DNA of 64,000 bases, taken from Actinokineospora sp. NBRC 105648. GTDB lineage: Bacteria; Actinomycetota; Actinomycetes; Mycobacteriales; Pseudonocardiaceae. This document shows, in pieces, positions 44,001-51,643 of this stretch (position 1 is the stretch's first letter; each line of letters begins with the position of its first letter). The notes below the pieces were generated by a model. That model was not told the DNA's origin and ran no database searches. It saw nothing but the letters and a program-made list of their open reading frames with translations. Made by a program: the position numbers and the translations under genes. The stretch lies in contig NZ_BSTR01000039.1 of the NCBI RefSeq assembly GCF_030269645.1, positions 1 through 64,000 on the forward strand, read 5' to 3'.

Positions 44001-44634
44001 CCAGGTGGTTCTCACTGCCCCGGATGGAGAACCCGGAGCCGGTGGTCATCCGCAGGGTCGGGTGCACGCCGGAGTTGAAGACCCGATCGACCCGGACGGA
44101 CTTGCCGTCCTTGTCCAGTACCTCGAAATCGGCCTCGGCCTCGGAGTCGGCCGGGAGGTCAACGAGATCGGAGATCCGCGGGCTCGACCCGTCGGCCAGC
44201 CGGATTCGGGTGTCTCCGACGACGCAGTACCTGCTCGCGGCCGGTCCGTCGTCCGGGCTCCCGAAGTTGCCGTGCCCGTCGACCAGCGGCGCGTTCAGCG
44301 AGAAGTCCTGGGCGAGCCGCACCATCGCGTCGTAGATCGCGGTGTCGCCGTGGGGGTGGTACTTGCCCATGCAGTCGCCCACGACGCGGGAGGACTTCAC
44401 GTAGGCGTGGGTGGGGCGGTAGCCCTGCTCGTTCATCGAGAACAGGATCCGGCGGTGGACCGGCTTGAGGCCGTCGCGCGCGTCGGGCAGGGCTCGGGAG
44501 TGGATGACCGAGTAGGCGTACTCCAGGTACGAGTCCTCGATCTCGGTCTTGACCGGGTTGTCGAAGACCTGCGCCCCCGCCTGGTCGAACGCGGACGGGT
44601 CGACCTTGGTCGAGGGGGCCTTGCGGCGGGCCAT
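41092..44634 (-). CDS. parC: DNA topoisomerase IV subunit A (ParC) interrupted by an intein
   Basis: The 1180-residue precursor has the type II topoisomerase A fold. Residues 1-136 hold YSVIHSRALPDARDGLKPVH and KYHPHGDTAIYDAMVRLAQD and end ...AASRY, the active-site Tyr136 that forms the DNA-protein link. The chain is then broken by a 352-residue intein and resumes TEARMSAEAMLLVG. The spliced subunit would be 828 residues, normal for ParC/GyrA. C-terminal beta-pinwheel blades follow. I call it ParC because the next gene upstream is a ParE-type subunit (the A/B order matches actinobacterial topo IV) and no GyrA-box stretch was seen; GyrA cannot be excluded. The ATG at 44634 is 49 bp after parE. 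Confidence 0.9.
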   Translation of the reverse strand: MARRKAPSTKVDPSAFDQAGAQVFDNPVKTEIEDSYLEYAYSVIHSRALPDARDGLKPVHRRILFSMNEQGYRPTHAYVKSSRVVGDCMGKYHPHGDTAIYDAMVRLAQDFSLNAPLVDGHGNFGSPDDGPAASRYCVVGDTRIRLADGSSPRISDLVDLPADSEAEADFEVLDKDGKSVRVDRVFNSGVHPTLRMTTGSGFSIRGSENHLVLCLEAPMGVPIFQWRRLDELTTGMTVCVARNAWQQVVPTAREHLLGMAAFRAGLPAAHGTTAREKVVPDTVWTGGWGVKRAFLMAAFESDGEPRVTEDGVTVHYATDSGKLATEVQELLAEFGVLARIRSSSGASGSVEHRLTVSGPRDVRAFAERVGFLKTKQAELLDLLAHPRPDRLDHDLVPFVADYVRAAVGIDLRTGHDLDRVQRWETERPLIMDRIGDTEVLATILPIMDSGYRFETVTDVVGDAPAEVYSVRVVSEDHSFLAGGFVNHNTEARMSAEAMLLVGELGEDTVDFRPNYDGSLLEPTVLPAAFPNLLVNGTSGIAVGMATNMIPHNLGEVVAAARYLISHPDASLDKIMEFVPGPDLPTGGMLLGLDEVRKAYETGRGVVRMRAKVEIGPLEGSRGRQAITVTELPYQVGSEKIIEKITDEVTKSKRLTGIADVKDLTDRENGTRLVIECKVGVNPQALLADLYRLTPMEQSFGINNLVLVEGQPRTLGLKALLEVFLGHRYEVVTRRTRYRRRKREERLHLVEGLLLALIDIDKVIRLIRGSDDAAAAKAGLIRQFKLSEVQAAYILDTPLRRLTKFDKLELETEQDKLRGEIEELSKILDDDKVLKRVVSTELAKVAKDLTAERRTALIDGDLKEVLAASKPAGPLEVADDPCQVILSATGLVARTAAESEEATEGRRRNGRARHDAVAAVVHSTARGQVLLVTSAGRAFKTDVLPLPVLPEQSGTVSVSGGMAAGELVPLAKGERVIGIAPLGEQAVGSPGLAVGTKQGVVKVCAPEWPVRSDEFEVITLKEGDELVGATWLTDGTEFLAFVSSEAALLRYASSLVRPQGLRGGGMAGITLPGTSTAVFFGAIRTDDPDHGEPMVVTSTGQSVKVTPFAEYPPKGRATGGVRAHRFLKGEAGLVLAWIGPRPAGSNRAGSSVELPETDLRRDGSGHAHPGPDVVGHLIERD
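43171..44226 (-). other. Intein in ParC (residues 137-488), class with degenerate homing endonuclease
   Basis: The segment starts with Cys137 (CVVGDTRIRLADG, block A), has SENHLVL in block B (Ser where Thr is usual, His present), and ends VYSVRVVSEDHSFL, AGGFVNHN (blocks F and G) followed by Thr, the +1 extein nucleophile. The central part shows LLGMAAFRAGL and FLMAAFESDGEPRV, the two LAGLIDADG-like helices. The first lacks the usual acidic residue and only the second keeps Asp (SDG), so endonuclease activity is doubtful. The insertion site is the Tyr|Thr junction also used by mycobacterial GyrA inteins (established knowledge). Confidence 0.92.
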
Positions 44635-44683
44635 TGCTCAGCACTCTCTCTCGTGTACGACTGGGCTACGCATCAGGACCGAC

Positions 44684-46750
44684 CTACATGTCGATCGCGG
44701 ACTGGTCCACCCGGGCGGCGGAGTCGACCAGCCAGTTGCGGCGGGGTTCGACCTTCTCGCCCATCAACAGCTCCAACGCCGCCTCGGCGGCCTCTGCGTC
44801 GTCCAGGGTGATCCGGCGGACCGAGCGGGTGGCCGGGTTCATCGTGGTGTCCCACAGCTCGTCGGCGTCCATCTCGCCCAGGCCCTTGAACCGGGGCACC
44901 GGGGTGACGACCTGCTTGCCCGCCTTCTCCAGCCTGGCGACCGTGGTCTCCATCTCGCGCTGGCTGAAGGTGAAGATCGTCTCGGCGCCGCGGCCGCGGG
45001 TGACGATCTTGTGCAGCGGCGGCATGGCCGCGTAGAGCCTGCCGTCGTCGATGACCGGGCGCATGTACTTGGCGAACAGGGTGATCAGCAGGGTGCGGAT
45101 GTGCGAGCCGTCGACGTCGGCGTCGGCCATCAGGATGACCCGGCCGTAGCGCATCGCGGGCAGGTCGAAGGTGCGGCCGGTGCCCGCGCCGAGCACCTGC
45201 ACGATGGAGGCGATCTCGGCGTTGCGCAGGGTGTCGGCGAGGCTGGCCTTCTGCACGTTGAGGATCTTGCCGCGCAGCGGCAGCAGCGCCTGGTACTCCG
45301 AGACCCGCGCCATCCGGGCCGAGCCGAGCGCGCTGTCGCCCTCGACCAGGAACAGCTCGCTGCGGGCCAGGCCGGTGGTGCGGCAGTCGACCAGCTTGGC
45401 GGGCATGGCCGCGCCCTCCAGCGCGGTCTTGCGCCGGGCGGCGTCCTTCTGCTGCTTCTGCGCGATCCGCACCCGGCCCGCGTCGACGATCTTCTGCAGC
45501 ACGACCTTGGCCTCGGACTTGGTCCGCCGGTCCTCGGTCCACTCGCGCAGGTGCCGCTCCACCACGGCCTGGATGACCTTGGTGACACCCGCGGTGGACA
45601 GCTCGTCCTTGGTCTGGGAGGTGAACTGCGGCTCGGGCACGCGCACGTGTACGACCGCGGTCATGCCCTCCAGCACGTCGTCGAGGGTGGGCAGGTCCTC
45701 CTTGGGCTTGAGCAGGCCGCGGGTCTTGGTGATCGCGTCCTGCAGCGCCTTGACCGCGGCGCGCTCGAAGCCCTTGCGGTGGGTACCGCCGTGCACGTTG
45801 CGGATCGTGTTGGTGAAGCACTCCACGGTGCGCTCGTAGCCGGTGCCCCAGCGGAAGGCGACCTCTACCTCGGCGCGGCGCTCCACCTTGGACCGCATCA
45901 CACCGTTCTCGTCGGCGGCGTTCTCGGTGTAGGTGCCCTCGCCGGTGACCAGGATGGTGCCGGAGACGGCCCGCTCACTCGACGGCGACAGGAAGTCGAC
46001 CATGTCAGGCAGGCCCGCGGGGTAGTGGAAGGTCTCCTCGGCGAACGAGGTGACCTCGTCCTCGGACGTGGTGACCGTGCGCAGGACGTAGGTGACACCC
46101 GGTACCAGGAACGCGGTGTTGCGCATCTTCGCCCGGACGGCCTCGACGTCGAGCGCGGCGCCGTTCTCGAAGTAGCGCGCGTCGTACCAGTAGCGGATGG
46201 ACGTTCCGGTGGACTCGCCCCGCTTCATCCGGCCGAGGACCTCCAGGCCGGACTTGCGGGTGAACTTGGCCTTCGGGCCGGGTCCGTCGAAGGTGCCCGG
46301 CGCGCCGTGCGCGAAGGACATCTGGTGGACCTTGCCCTCGCGCTTGACGGTGATGTCGAAGCGGTGGGACAGGGCGTTGACCGCGGAGGCGCCCACGCCG
46401 TGCAGGCCGCCGGAGGTCTTGTAGCCGGAGCCGCCGAACTTGCCGCCCGCGTGCAGCCGGGTGAGCACGAGCTCCACACCGGACAGCCCCGACTTGGCGT
46501 GCACGCCGGTGGGGATGCCGCGGCCGTCGTCGTCGACCTGCACGCTGCCGTCGGCGTGCAGGGTGACCACGACCCGCTTGGCGTGCCCGGCGACGCCCTC
46601 GTCGGTGGAGTTGTCGACGATCTCGGCGAACAGGTGGTTGATGCCCCGGCTGTCGGTGGAGCCGATGTACATGCCGGGGCGCTTGCGGACCGCCTCGAGA
46701 CCCTCGAGGTGCGTCAGGTCGTCGGCCCCGTAGAGGGTCTCGGCTGTCAC
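44684..46750 (-). CDS. parE: DNA topoisomerase IV subunit B (ParE)
   Basis: The 688-residue protein has the GHKL ATPase motifs LEAVRKRPGMYIGSTDSRGI, EIVDNSTDEGVAG, VDDDGRGIPTG and GGLHGVGASAVNAL. A Toprim region follows: ELFLVEGDSALGSARMARV and MADADVDGSHIRTLL. The C-terminus contacts ParC. The EGDSALG form, instead of EGDSAGG, fits actinobacterial ParE. The GTG at 46750 has ggggagag six bases upstream. An in-frame start 50 codons upstream lacks support. It forms an operon with parC and decatenates chromosomes with it. Confidence 0.92.
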   Translation of the reverse strand: MTAETLYGADDLTHLEGLEAVRKRPGMYIGSTDSRGINHLFAEIVDNSTDEGVAGHAKRVVVTLHADGSVQVDDDGRGIPTGVHAKSGLSGVELVLTRLHAGGKFGGSGYKTSGGLHGVGASAVNALSHRFDITVKREGKVHQMSFAHGAPGTFDGPGPKAKFTRKSGLEVLGRMKRGESTGTSIRYWYDARYFENGAALDVEAVRAKMRNTAFLVPGVTYVLRTVTTSEDEVTSFAEETFHYPAGLPDMVDFLSPSSERAVSGTILVTGEGTYTENAADENGVMRSKVERRAEVEVAFRWGTGYERTVECFTNTIRNVHGGTHRKGFERAAVKALQDAITKTRGLLKPKEDLPTLDDVLEGMTAVVHVRVPEPQFTSQTKDELSTAGVTKVIQAVVERHLREWTEDRRTKSEAKVVLQKIVDAGRVRIAQKQQKDAARRKTALEGAAMPAKLVDCRTTGLARSELFLVEGDSALGSARMARVSEYQALLPLRGKILNVQKASLADTLRNAEIASIVQVLGAGTGRTFDLPAMRYGRVILMADADVDGSHIRTLLITLFAKYMRPVIDDGRLYAAMPPLHKIVTRGRGAETIFTFSQREMETTVARLEKAGKQVVTPVPRFKGLGEMDADELWDTTMNPATRSVRRITLDDAEAAEAALELLMGEKVEPRRNWLVDSAARVDQSAIDM

Positions 46751-46975
46751 TGGTCGCTCTCCCCGGTTGTCTCGCTCGAACAGGTGTCCCAAGGTACCGG
46801 AGGGTATCCGCGGGCCATGACGGCAAGGCGGCACCGCGCCGCACCGCGGGAGTGGCCACCGCCACGGCCGAGAGTGCCTTCTGGTGATGGCGTGGCCCAT
46901 ACGGCCGCTTGACCCGGGGCTGAAACGTCGCTGACGATGTGTGAATTTACCGCCGGGTGGACGGTCCTCGGCGTC

Positions 46976-47013
46976 TTGACGGGTGATCCGAACCGAGTTT
47001 ATGGTCTAGACCA
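46976..47013 (+). promoter_or_regulatory. Promoter with DasR-type operator upstream of LPMO gene
   Basis: A consensus-like -35 ttgacg (46976-46981) is followed after 18 bp by tatggt (47000-47005). The 12-bp perfect palindrome tggtctagacca (47002-47013) overlaps the -10. In streptomycetes DasR, the GlcNAc-responsive GntR repressor, binds an ACTGGTCTAGACCACT-like site in front of chitin-use genes. The match and its position on a chitin-type LPMO gene strongly suggest DasR control. Binding itself is inferred. Confidence 0.75.
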
Positions 47014-47175
47014 AAGCACGGCTTGATCCACCATTCGTACGACCCTCCGGCGTCCGGGTCCGGCCGACGCCCGACGGGTGGCAGGCGTCCCCTTGCTCCC
47101 CGTTTCCCCCCTGCGCCGGGTGTGCCTGACACGCCCGGCGGAAACGCCGTCCACTCCTGTGGAGGAGCAACGATT

Positions 47176-47958
47176 ATGAAGCACCAGCGCAAGTTCGCCG
47201 CCATCGCGGCCGGGGTCGGCATCGCCCCCCTGCTGATGGTCGCCCTGCCCGCGAGCCCGGCGTTCGCGCACGGCTACATCAACTCGCCGCCGAGCCGCCA
47301 GGCCAACTGCGCCTCCGGCAAGGTCAGCTGCGGGGAGATCAAGTACGAGCCGCAGAGCGTCGAGGGCCCCAAGGGCCTCAAGAGCTGCAACGGCGGGAAC
47401 AGCCAGTTCGCCGAGCTCAACGACGACTCGCGCAACTGGCCCGTCACCTCGGTGAGCAACCAGGTCAACTTCAACTGGGTGCTCACCGCCCGGCACGCGA
47501 CCTCGACCTGGGAGTACTTCGTCGACAACACCCGCATCGCGGTGTTCAACGACGGCGGTGCCCAGCCGGGCGCGACCAAGAGCCACAACGTGGACCTCGG
47601 TGGCCGCACCGGCCGGATCAAGGTCCTGGCCGTGTGGAACATCGCCGACACGGCGAACGCGTTCTACAGCTGCGTCGACCTGCAGGTGGGTGGTGGCAAC
47701 CCCACCACGACCACCCAGCCGACCACCACCACGACCCGGCCGACCACGACCACCACGCGGCCGACGACCACCACCACCCGGCCGACGACGACCACGACGA
47801 CCACGCCGCCGCAGTCGGGCACGTGGGCGGCGGGCACCGCGTACGCCACCGGTGCCACGGTGACCTACAACGGCTCGTCGTACCGCTGCCTGCAGGCCCA
47901 CACCGCGCTCGCGGGCTGGGAGCCGGACACCACCCCGGCACTCTGGGCGCGGAGCTGA
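47176..47958 (+). CDS. AA10 lytic polysaccharide monooxygenase with C-terminal chitin-binding module
   Basis: The 260-residue protein has a signal peptide ending after residue 31 (LPASPAFA). Mature residue 1 is His32 (HGYINSPPSRQANC), and the second histidine-brace ligand is His107 in TARHATSTWEY. The AA10 domain ends near VDLQVGG. A Thr/Pro/Arg linker and a CBM5/12-like domain follow (GTWAAGTAYATGATVTYNG, SSYRCLQAHTALAGWEPD). The enzyme cleaves chitin oxidatively with copper. The start has ggagg 10 bases upstream. An upstream in-frame extension would run through the promoter and is rejected. Confidence 0.93.
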   Translation: MKHQRKFAAIAAGVGIAPLLMVALPASPAFAHGYINSPPSRQANCASGKVSCGEIKYEPQSVEGPKGLKSCNGGNSQFAELNDDSRNWPVTSVSNQVNFNWVLTARHATSTWEYFVDNTRIAVFNDGGAQPGATKSHNVDLGGRTGRIKVLAVWNIADTANAFYSCVDLQVGGGNPTTTTQPTTTTTRPTTTTTRPTTTTTRPTTTTTTTPPQSGTWAAGTAYATGATVTYNGSSYRCLQAHTALAGWEPDTTPALWARS

Positions 47959-48035
47959 TGATCACCCGGCCCGGGTCTCGGCGGGCCCGGGCCGGGCTCC
48001 CACCACCGCCGCACGGAAAGGCCCTGGAGGCACGC

Positions 48036-48677
48036 ATGAGACGTCCCCTCATCGCCGCCGCCTGCCTGGCCCTGCTCGCGGGGTGCGGCAGCGCGGGTGA
48101 GCACGCGGGCCACGACGCGCACGCCGGTCACGGCGCGGTCCCCACCACCCCGGTCGCCGCCTCGGCGGCGGCCCCGGTGTCCGGCTCGGCCGCCGCGGCC
48201 CAACCCGCCGTCGGCGACTACAACCTGGCCGACGTGATGTTCCTGCAGATGGCGATCGCCAACCACAAGCAGGGCATCGCGCTGGTCGGCCTCGCCGACA
48301 AGCACCCGGTGCGCAAGGAGGTCAAGGACCTCGCCGACGCGATCCGGCTGACCCAGGAGCAGGAGGTCACCACGATGACGAAGTGGTTGACCGACTGGTC
48401 CCAGCCGATCGAGGTCAGCGGTGACCCGAGCGCGCACGCCCACCACGGCGGCATGCCGATCACCGACCCGCAGGCGCTCGCCGAGCTGGACAAGGCGCCG
48501 GACGGGCAGTTCGAGAAGGAGTTCGTCACGCTGCTGACCGGACACCAGCACAACGCCGTCGAGTTCGCCCTGACCGAGGGCAAGGACGGCGCCAGCGCGC
48601 CGGTCAAGGCGTTCGCGGACAAGATCGTGAAGTCGCGGAGCGGACAGATCCAGCAGTTGCTCCGGTTCGCCCAGTAG
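48036..48677 (+). CDS. DUF305 (ferritin-like fold) lipoprotein
   Basis: The 213-residue protein carries a lipoprotein signal with LLAGC (Cys17 lipidated) and a His-rich stretch (HAGHDAHAGHG). The DUF305 signature follows: DVMFLQMAIANHKQGIALVG, VTTMTKWL, a second half (FVTLLTGHQHNAVEFALTEG) with metal-type His, and KSRSGQIQQLLRF. The family is thought to handle metal or oxidative stress. It follows the LPMO gene by 77 bp on the same strand; a shared transcript is possible, and its own site (ggagg) is strong. Confidence 0.88.
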   Translation: MRRPLIAAACLALLAGCGSAGEHAGHDAHAGHGAVPTTPVAASAAAPVSGSAAAAQPAVGDYNLADVMFLQMAIANHKQGIALVGLADKHPVRKEVKDLADAIRLTQEQEVTTMTKWLTDWSQPIEVSGDPSAHAHHGGMPITDPQALAELDKAPDGQFEKEFVTLLTGHQHNAVEFALTEGKDGASAPVKAFADKIVKSRSGQIQQLLRFAQ

Positions 48678-48686
48678 TACCGCGCA

Positions 48687-48726
48687 CGCCAAGAGGGTCC
48701 CCTGTGGGCAGGGGACCCTCTTGGCG
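48687..48726. terminator. Bidirectional hairpin terminator
   Basis: A perfect 17-bp stem (cgccaagagggtcccct at 48687-48703 with 48710-48726) has a 6-nt loop followed by ttt. It separates the convergent DUF305 gene (ends 48677) and mtnD (ends 48729). Confidence 0.9.
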
Positions 48727-48728
48727 TT

Positions 48729-49301
48729 TCAGCGCGCGGCGGTGATCTCGTCGTAGGTCGGGAAGCGGTGCGCGATCGAGTCCTCGACGAAGTCGGCCAC
48801 CCAGCCGTCGTCGTCGTGGAAGAAGCGGATCGAGACGTACTCGGGGCGGGTGCCCATGTCGAACCAGTGCGTGGTCTTCGCCGGGACGCTGAGCAGGTCG
48901 CCCGCCTCGCACAGCACGGCGTGGACCTTGCCGTCGACGTGCAGGTAGAAGATCCCCGAGCCGCGGGCGAAGAACCGGTCCTCATCGTCGTCGTGGGTGT
49001 GCTCGGAGAGGAACTTCGCGCGGGCCTGGGCGGCCTTCTCGCGCCACTCCCCCGTGTCCGCGGGCACCATCGACACCGCGTCGACGAACACGTAACCCTC
49101 GCGCGCGGCCACCTCGTCCACATGCGACCGGTAGGCGGCGATGACCTCCTCCGAGGTCGGTTCGGCGGGCAGGTCGACCAGCGGCCACCGGGAGAAGCGC
49201 ACGCCCAAGGCGCCGAGCACGGCGGTGATCTCGGCCGGGTCGGCCGTGCGGACGCGCACGGCCGCGGGGTCGTCGTCGGCCCAGACGGTCAGCAGGGTCA
49301 T
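48729..49301 (-). CDS. mtnD: Acireductone dioxygenase
   Basis: The 190-residue cupin shows the metal-binding motif LSEHTHDDDEDRFF (His, His, Glu), GSGIFYLHVDGKVH and a second His in AKTTHWFDMG. ARD oxidises acireductone to the 2-keto acid precursor of methionine (with Fe) or gives off CO (with Ni). The ATG at 49301 follows mtnB by 7 bp. It is the last gene of the methionine-salvage operon. Confidence 0.93.
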   Translation of the reverse strand: MTLLTVWADDDPAAVRVRTADPAEITAVLGALGVRFSRWPLVDLPAEPTSEEVIAAYRSHVDEVAAREGYVFVDAVSMVPADTGEWREKAAQARAKFLSEHTHDDDEDRFFARGSGIFYLHVDGKVHAVLCEAGDLLSVPAKTTHWFDMGTRPEYVSIRFFHDDDGWVADFVEDSIAHRFPTYDEITAAR

Positions 49302-49308
49302 GGGTTCC

Positions 49309-49914
49309 TCACTCCGTCGCGGTCTTGAAGCGCAGCAACCACTCCAGGCACTCGGCCCGGTGCCGCGCGGCGGACAGGTCCTCGCCCCACACATACACCC
49401 CGTGCCGGGCCACCACCAGGGCAGGCGTGGCCGGGTCGAAGCCCGTCTCGAACGCGTCGCCGAGCACGCGCATGTCCTGGGAGTTCGGCACGACCGGGAT
49501 GGTCACCAGGTCGTCGTGCGCGGCGCGGCCGAAGCCCTTGAGCATCTCCAGGTCGCGCAGCTCGATCCCGCCCGGCCAGCGCTCGGCGGCGACCACCGGG
49601 GCGAGCACGTGCAGGTGGACCACCGCGCCCGCGCCCGCGACGGCGGCGATCCTGGCGTGCAGCCCTGCCTCGGCCGAGGGCGGCAGCGGCTGGCCGGGCA
49701 GCGCGTCGCCGCGCTCGTCGACCACGACGACGTCGGCCTCGGTCAGCTCGCCCTTGTCCAGGCCACTGGCGGTGACCGCCAGGCGCAGCGGGTCGCGGCC
49801 GAGGGTGACCGAGAGGTTGCCGGAGGTGCCGCGCATCCAGCCGAGGGCGGCGTAGCGGGCGGACTCCGCGGCGAGCGCACGACCCGCGGCGCGCACCTCG
49901 TCGGGCGCGCTCAC
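49309..49914 (-). CDS. mtnB: Methylthioribulose-1-phosphate dehydratase
   Basis: The 201-residue class II aldolase-like enzyme has GWMRGTSGNLSVTLG (N-terminal motif), TASGLDKGELTEADVVVVDE, the metal ligands in VVHLHVLAP, and VVARHGVYVWGEDLSAARH. It dehydrates methylthioribulose-1-phosphate. The GTG overlaps the mtnC stop by 4 bp (GTGA). Confidence 0.93.
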   Translation of the reverse strand: MSAPDEVRAAGRALAAESARYAALGWMRGTSGNLSVTLGRDPLRLAVTASGLDKGELTEADVVVVDERGDALPGQPLPPSAEAGLHARIAAVAGAGAVVHLHVLAPVVAAERWPGGIELRDLEMLKGFGRAAHDDLVTIPVVPNSQDMRVLGDAFETGFDPATPALVVARHGVYVWGEDLSAARHRAECLEWLLRFKTATE

Positions 49915-50639
49915 GGTTCCTCGTCGGGGACGACGCGGAACTCGTCGAGGGACTTGGCCACCAGGTGTTCGCCGAAGTCGGCGGTGGCGTAGGGCTCGCC
50001 GTCGCGGGCCAGGCCGACGGTCTTCCAGCCTGCCTCGGCGGCGGCGTCGAGCTCGGCGGGCACGTCGGAGAGGAACACGATCCGCCCCGGTGTCGGGCCG
50101 CCCAGGCCCTCGGCGATGGCGGCGTAGGAGGCCGACTCGCGCTTGGGACCGGCGTTGACGGTGTCGAAGTGGTGGCGGAACAGCGTGGTCAGGTCACCCT
50201 CGGTGGTGGTGGAGAAGGACGCCACCTGGCCGGCGACCGAGCCGGAGGAGAACACTGCCAGCCGCAGCCCGGCGGCCACCCAGGCACGCAGGGCGGGCAC
50301 CACGTCCGGGAAGTACTCCGAGACCAGCTCGCCGCGCGCGTAGCCGTCCTGCCAGATCAGGCCCTGCAGCTCCTTGAGCGGCGCGGCCTTGCGGTCGGCG
50401 GTCATCCAGGCGTGCAGGACCTCGACCACCGCCGCTGTGCCCGCGTCGGCGGGCAGCCCCGCCTCGGCCTTGACCCGGGCCACCGCCGAGGCGACGGTCG
50501 GGTCGTCCGGGTGGGCGTCGATCCACGGACCCAGCCGGGGCCGGGCGTAGTCGTAGAGCACGACGTGGACCCCGGCCGTGGGCATCAGCGTGCCCTCGAT
50601 GTCCAGGACGACCCACTGGGCGTGCAGGGTGTCGGTCAC
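49911..50639 (-). CDS. mtnC: Enolase-phosphatase (2,3-diketo-5-methylthiopentyl-1-phosphate)
   Basis: The 242-residue HAD protein has the catalytic DIEGTLMPTAGVHVVLYDYA (DxD-type motif I with Glu), SSGSVAGQVASF (motif II) and GPKRESASYAAIA, FLSDVPAELDAA (motifs III and IV). It enolises and dephosphorylates the diketo intermediate to the acireductone. Its GTG overlaps the mtnA stop by 4 bp. Confidence 0.93.
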   Translation of the reverse strand: MTDTLHAQWVVLDIEGTLMPTAGVHVVLYDYARPRLGPWIDAHPDDPTVASAVARVKAEAGLPADAGTAAVVEVLHAWMTADRKAAPLKELQGLIWQDGYARGELVSEYFPDVVPALRAWVAAGLRLAVFSSGSVAGQVASFSTTTEGDLTTLFRHHFDTVNAGPKRESASYAAIAEGLGGPTPGRIVFLSDVPAELDAAAEAGWKTVGLARDGEPYATADFGEHLVAKSLDEFRVVPDEEP

Positions 50640-51643
50640 GGTTCCTCTCTCGCGTGGTAGTCGGCCACCGCGTCCGGGGCGAACGGGCCCCGGTCGGTGA
50701 CGATGGTGGTGACGAAGCGCGGCGGGGTGATGTCGAACGCCGGGTAGTGCCCGCGCACCTTGTCGCTGGCCGTGCGCACGCCCAGGGTGTGCAGCACCTC
50801 GGTGCCGGGACGGTGCTCGATGGGCACCGCCGCGGCCGTGCGCGCGGCCGGGTCGGGGGCCTGGACCTGGGCCAGGAACGGGACGCCGAACGCGTGCGCG
50901 GCCACCGCCAGGCCGAGGGTGCCGACCTTGTTGACCACGTGTCCGTCCATCGTGACCCGGTCGGCGGCGGTGAGCAGGACGTCGACCATCCCCTGGGACA
51001 GCACCGAGGCGCCCATGCCGTCGGTGATCAGGGTGGTGTCCACGTCCATCTCGGCCAGCGTCTCCGCGGTGAGCCGGGCGCCCTGCAGGTACGGGCGGGT
51101 CTCGGTGCAGACGAATGAAAGGCGCTTGCCCAGGTGGGCGGCGGCCTCGACGGTCGCGATCAGGTAGGTGTCTGCCCAGCAGTGGGTGAGCACACGCGCG
51201 TTGTCGGGCAGCAGCTTGACCGTGTGCTCGCCGAGGGCGCGGCTCTTGGCTCGGTAGCGCTCGTCGCCTATCCAGGCGCCTCTTGTGGCCGCGTCGACGA
51301 GGTCCTCCCCCGGGCTCTTGTCCACCTCGGCGAGCACCACGGCCACCGCCTTGCCAATGGCGTTGTTGGTCGCACGGCTCGCGATCAGCCGCTCTCCCGC
51401 CCTGCCGAGCGCCTCCCGGGCGTCCGCGGGTGCGAGGTGGCGGGCTTCGCGGGCGGCCAGGACCATGCCGAAGAGCGCGGCGAAGTACGGCCCGGACGAC
51501 TGGGTGACCATGTCCTCGATGGCGACCGCGACGTCCTCGGCGGTGGTGCAGCGGACCCAGACCCGCTCGAACGGGAAGCGGCGCCGGTCCAGGATGACGA
51601 CGGCGTCGTCGGTGAGCCGGACGCTGTGCGCGAGCGTGGGCAT
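50636..51643 (-). CDS. mtnA: S-methyl-5-thioribose-1-phosphate isomerase-like protein (eIF2B/MtnA family)
   Basis: The 335-residue protein belongs to the MtnA/eIF2B fold: LIASRATNNAIGKAV, THCWADTYLIATVEAAAHLG (catalytic Cys candidate), ETRPYLQGARLTAETLAEMD and VTMDGHVVNKVGTLGLAVA, with TDGMGASVLSQG near the Asp site. Its place in the operon with mtnC, mtnB and mtnD supports MtnA activity. Other members isomerise ribose-1,5-bisphosphate, and the motif set is slightly off from classic MtnA. The start overlaps the upstream stop (TGATG). Confidence 0.82.
   Translation of the reverse strand: MPTLAHSVRLTDDAVVILDRRRFPFERVWVRCTTAEDVAVAIEDMVTQSSGPYFAALFGMVLAAREARHLAPADAREALGRAGERLIASRATNNAIGKAVAVVLAEVDKSPGEDLVDAATRGAWIGDERYRAKSRALGEHTVKLLPDNARVLTHCWADTYLIATVEAAAHLGKRLSFVCTETRPYLQGARLTAETLAEMDVDTTLITDGMGASVLSQGMVDVLLTAADRVTMDGHVVNKVGTLGLAVAAHAFGVPFLAQVQAPDPAARTAAAVPIEHRPGTEVLHTLGVRTASDKVRGHYPAFDITPPRFVTTIVTDRGPFAPDAVADYHAREEP

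Noticed and set aside
43171-44226. Frameshift or inserted pseudogene in parC
   Set aside because: The insertion is in frame, begins with Cys, ends His-Asn before Thr, and carries intein blocks A, B, F and G, so it is an intein.
41872-44811. Long plus-strand open frame of nearly 1000 codons opposite parC
   Set aside because: It is an antisense shadow caused by GC-rich third codon positions. parC has complete topoisomerase motifs and an intein, and the opposite frame has no family features.
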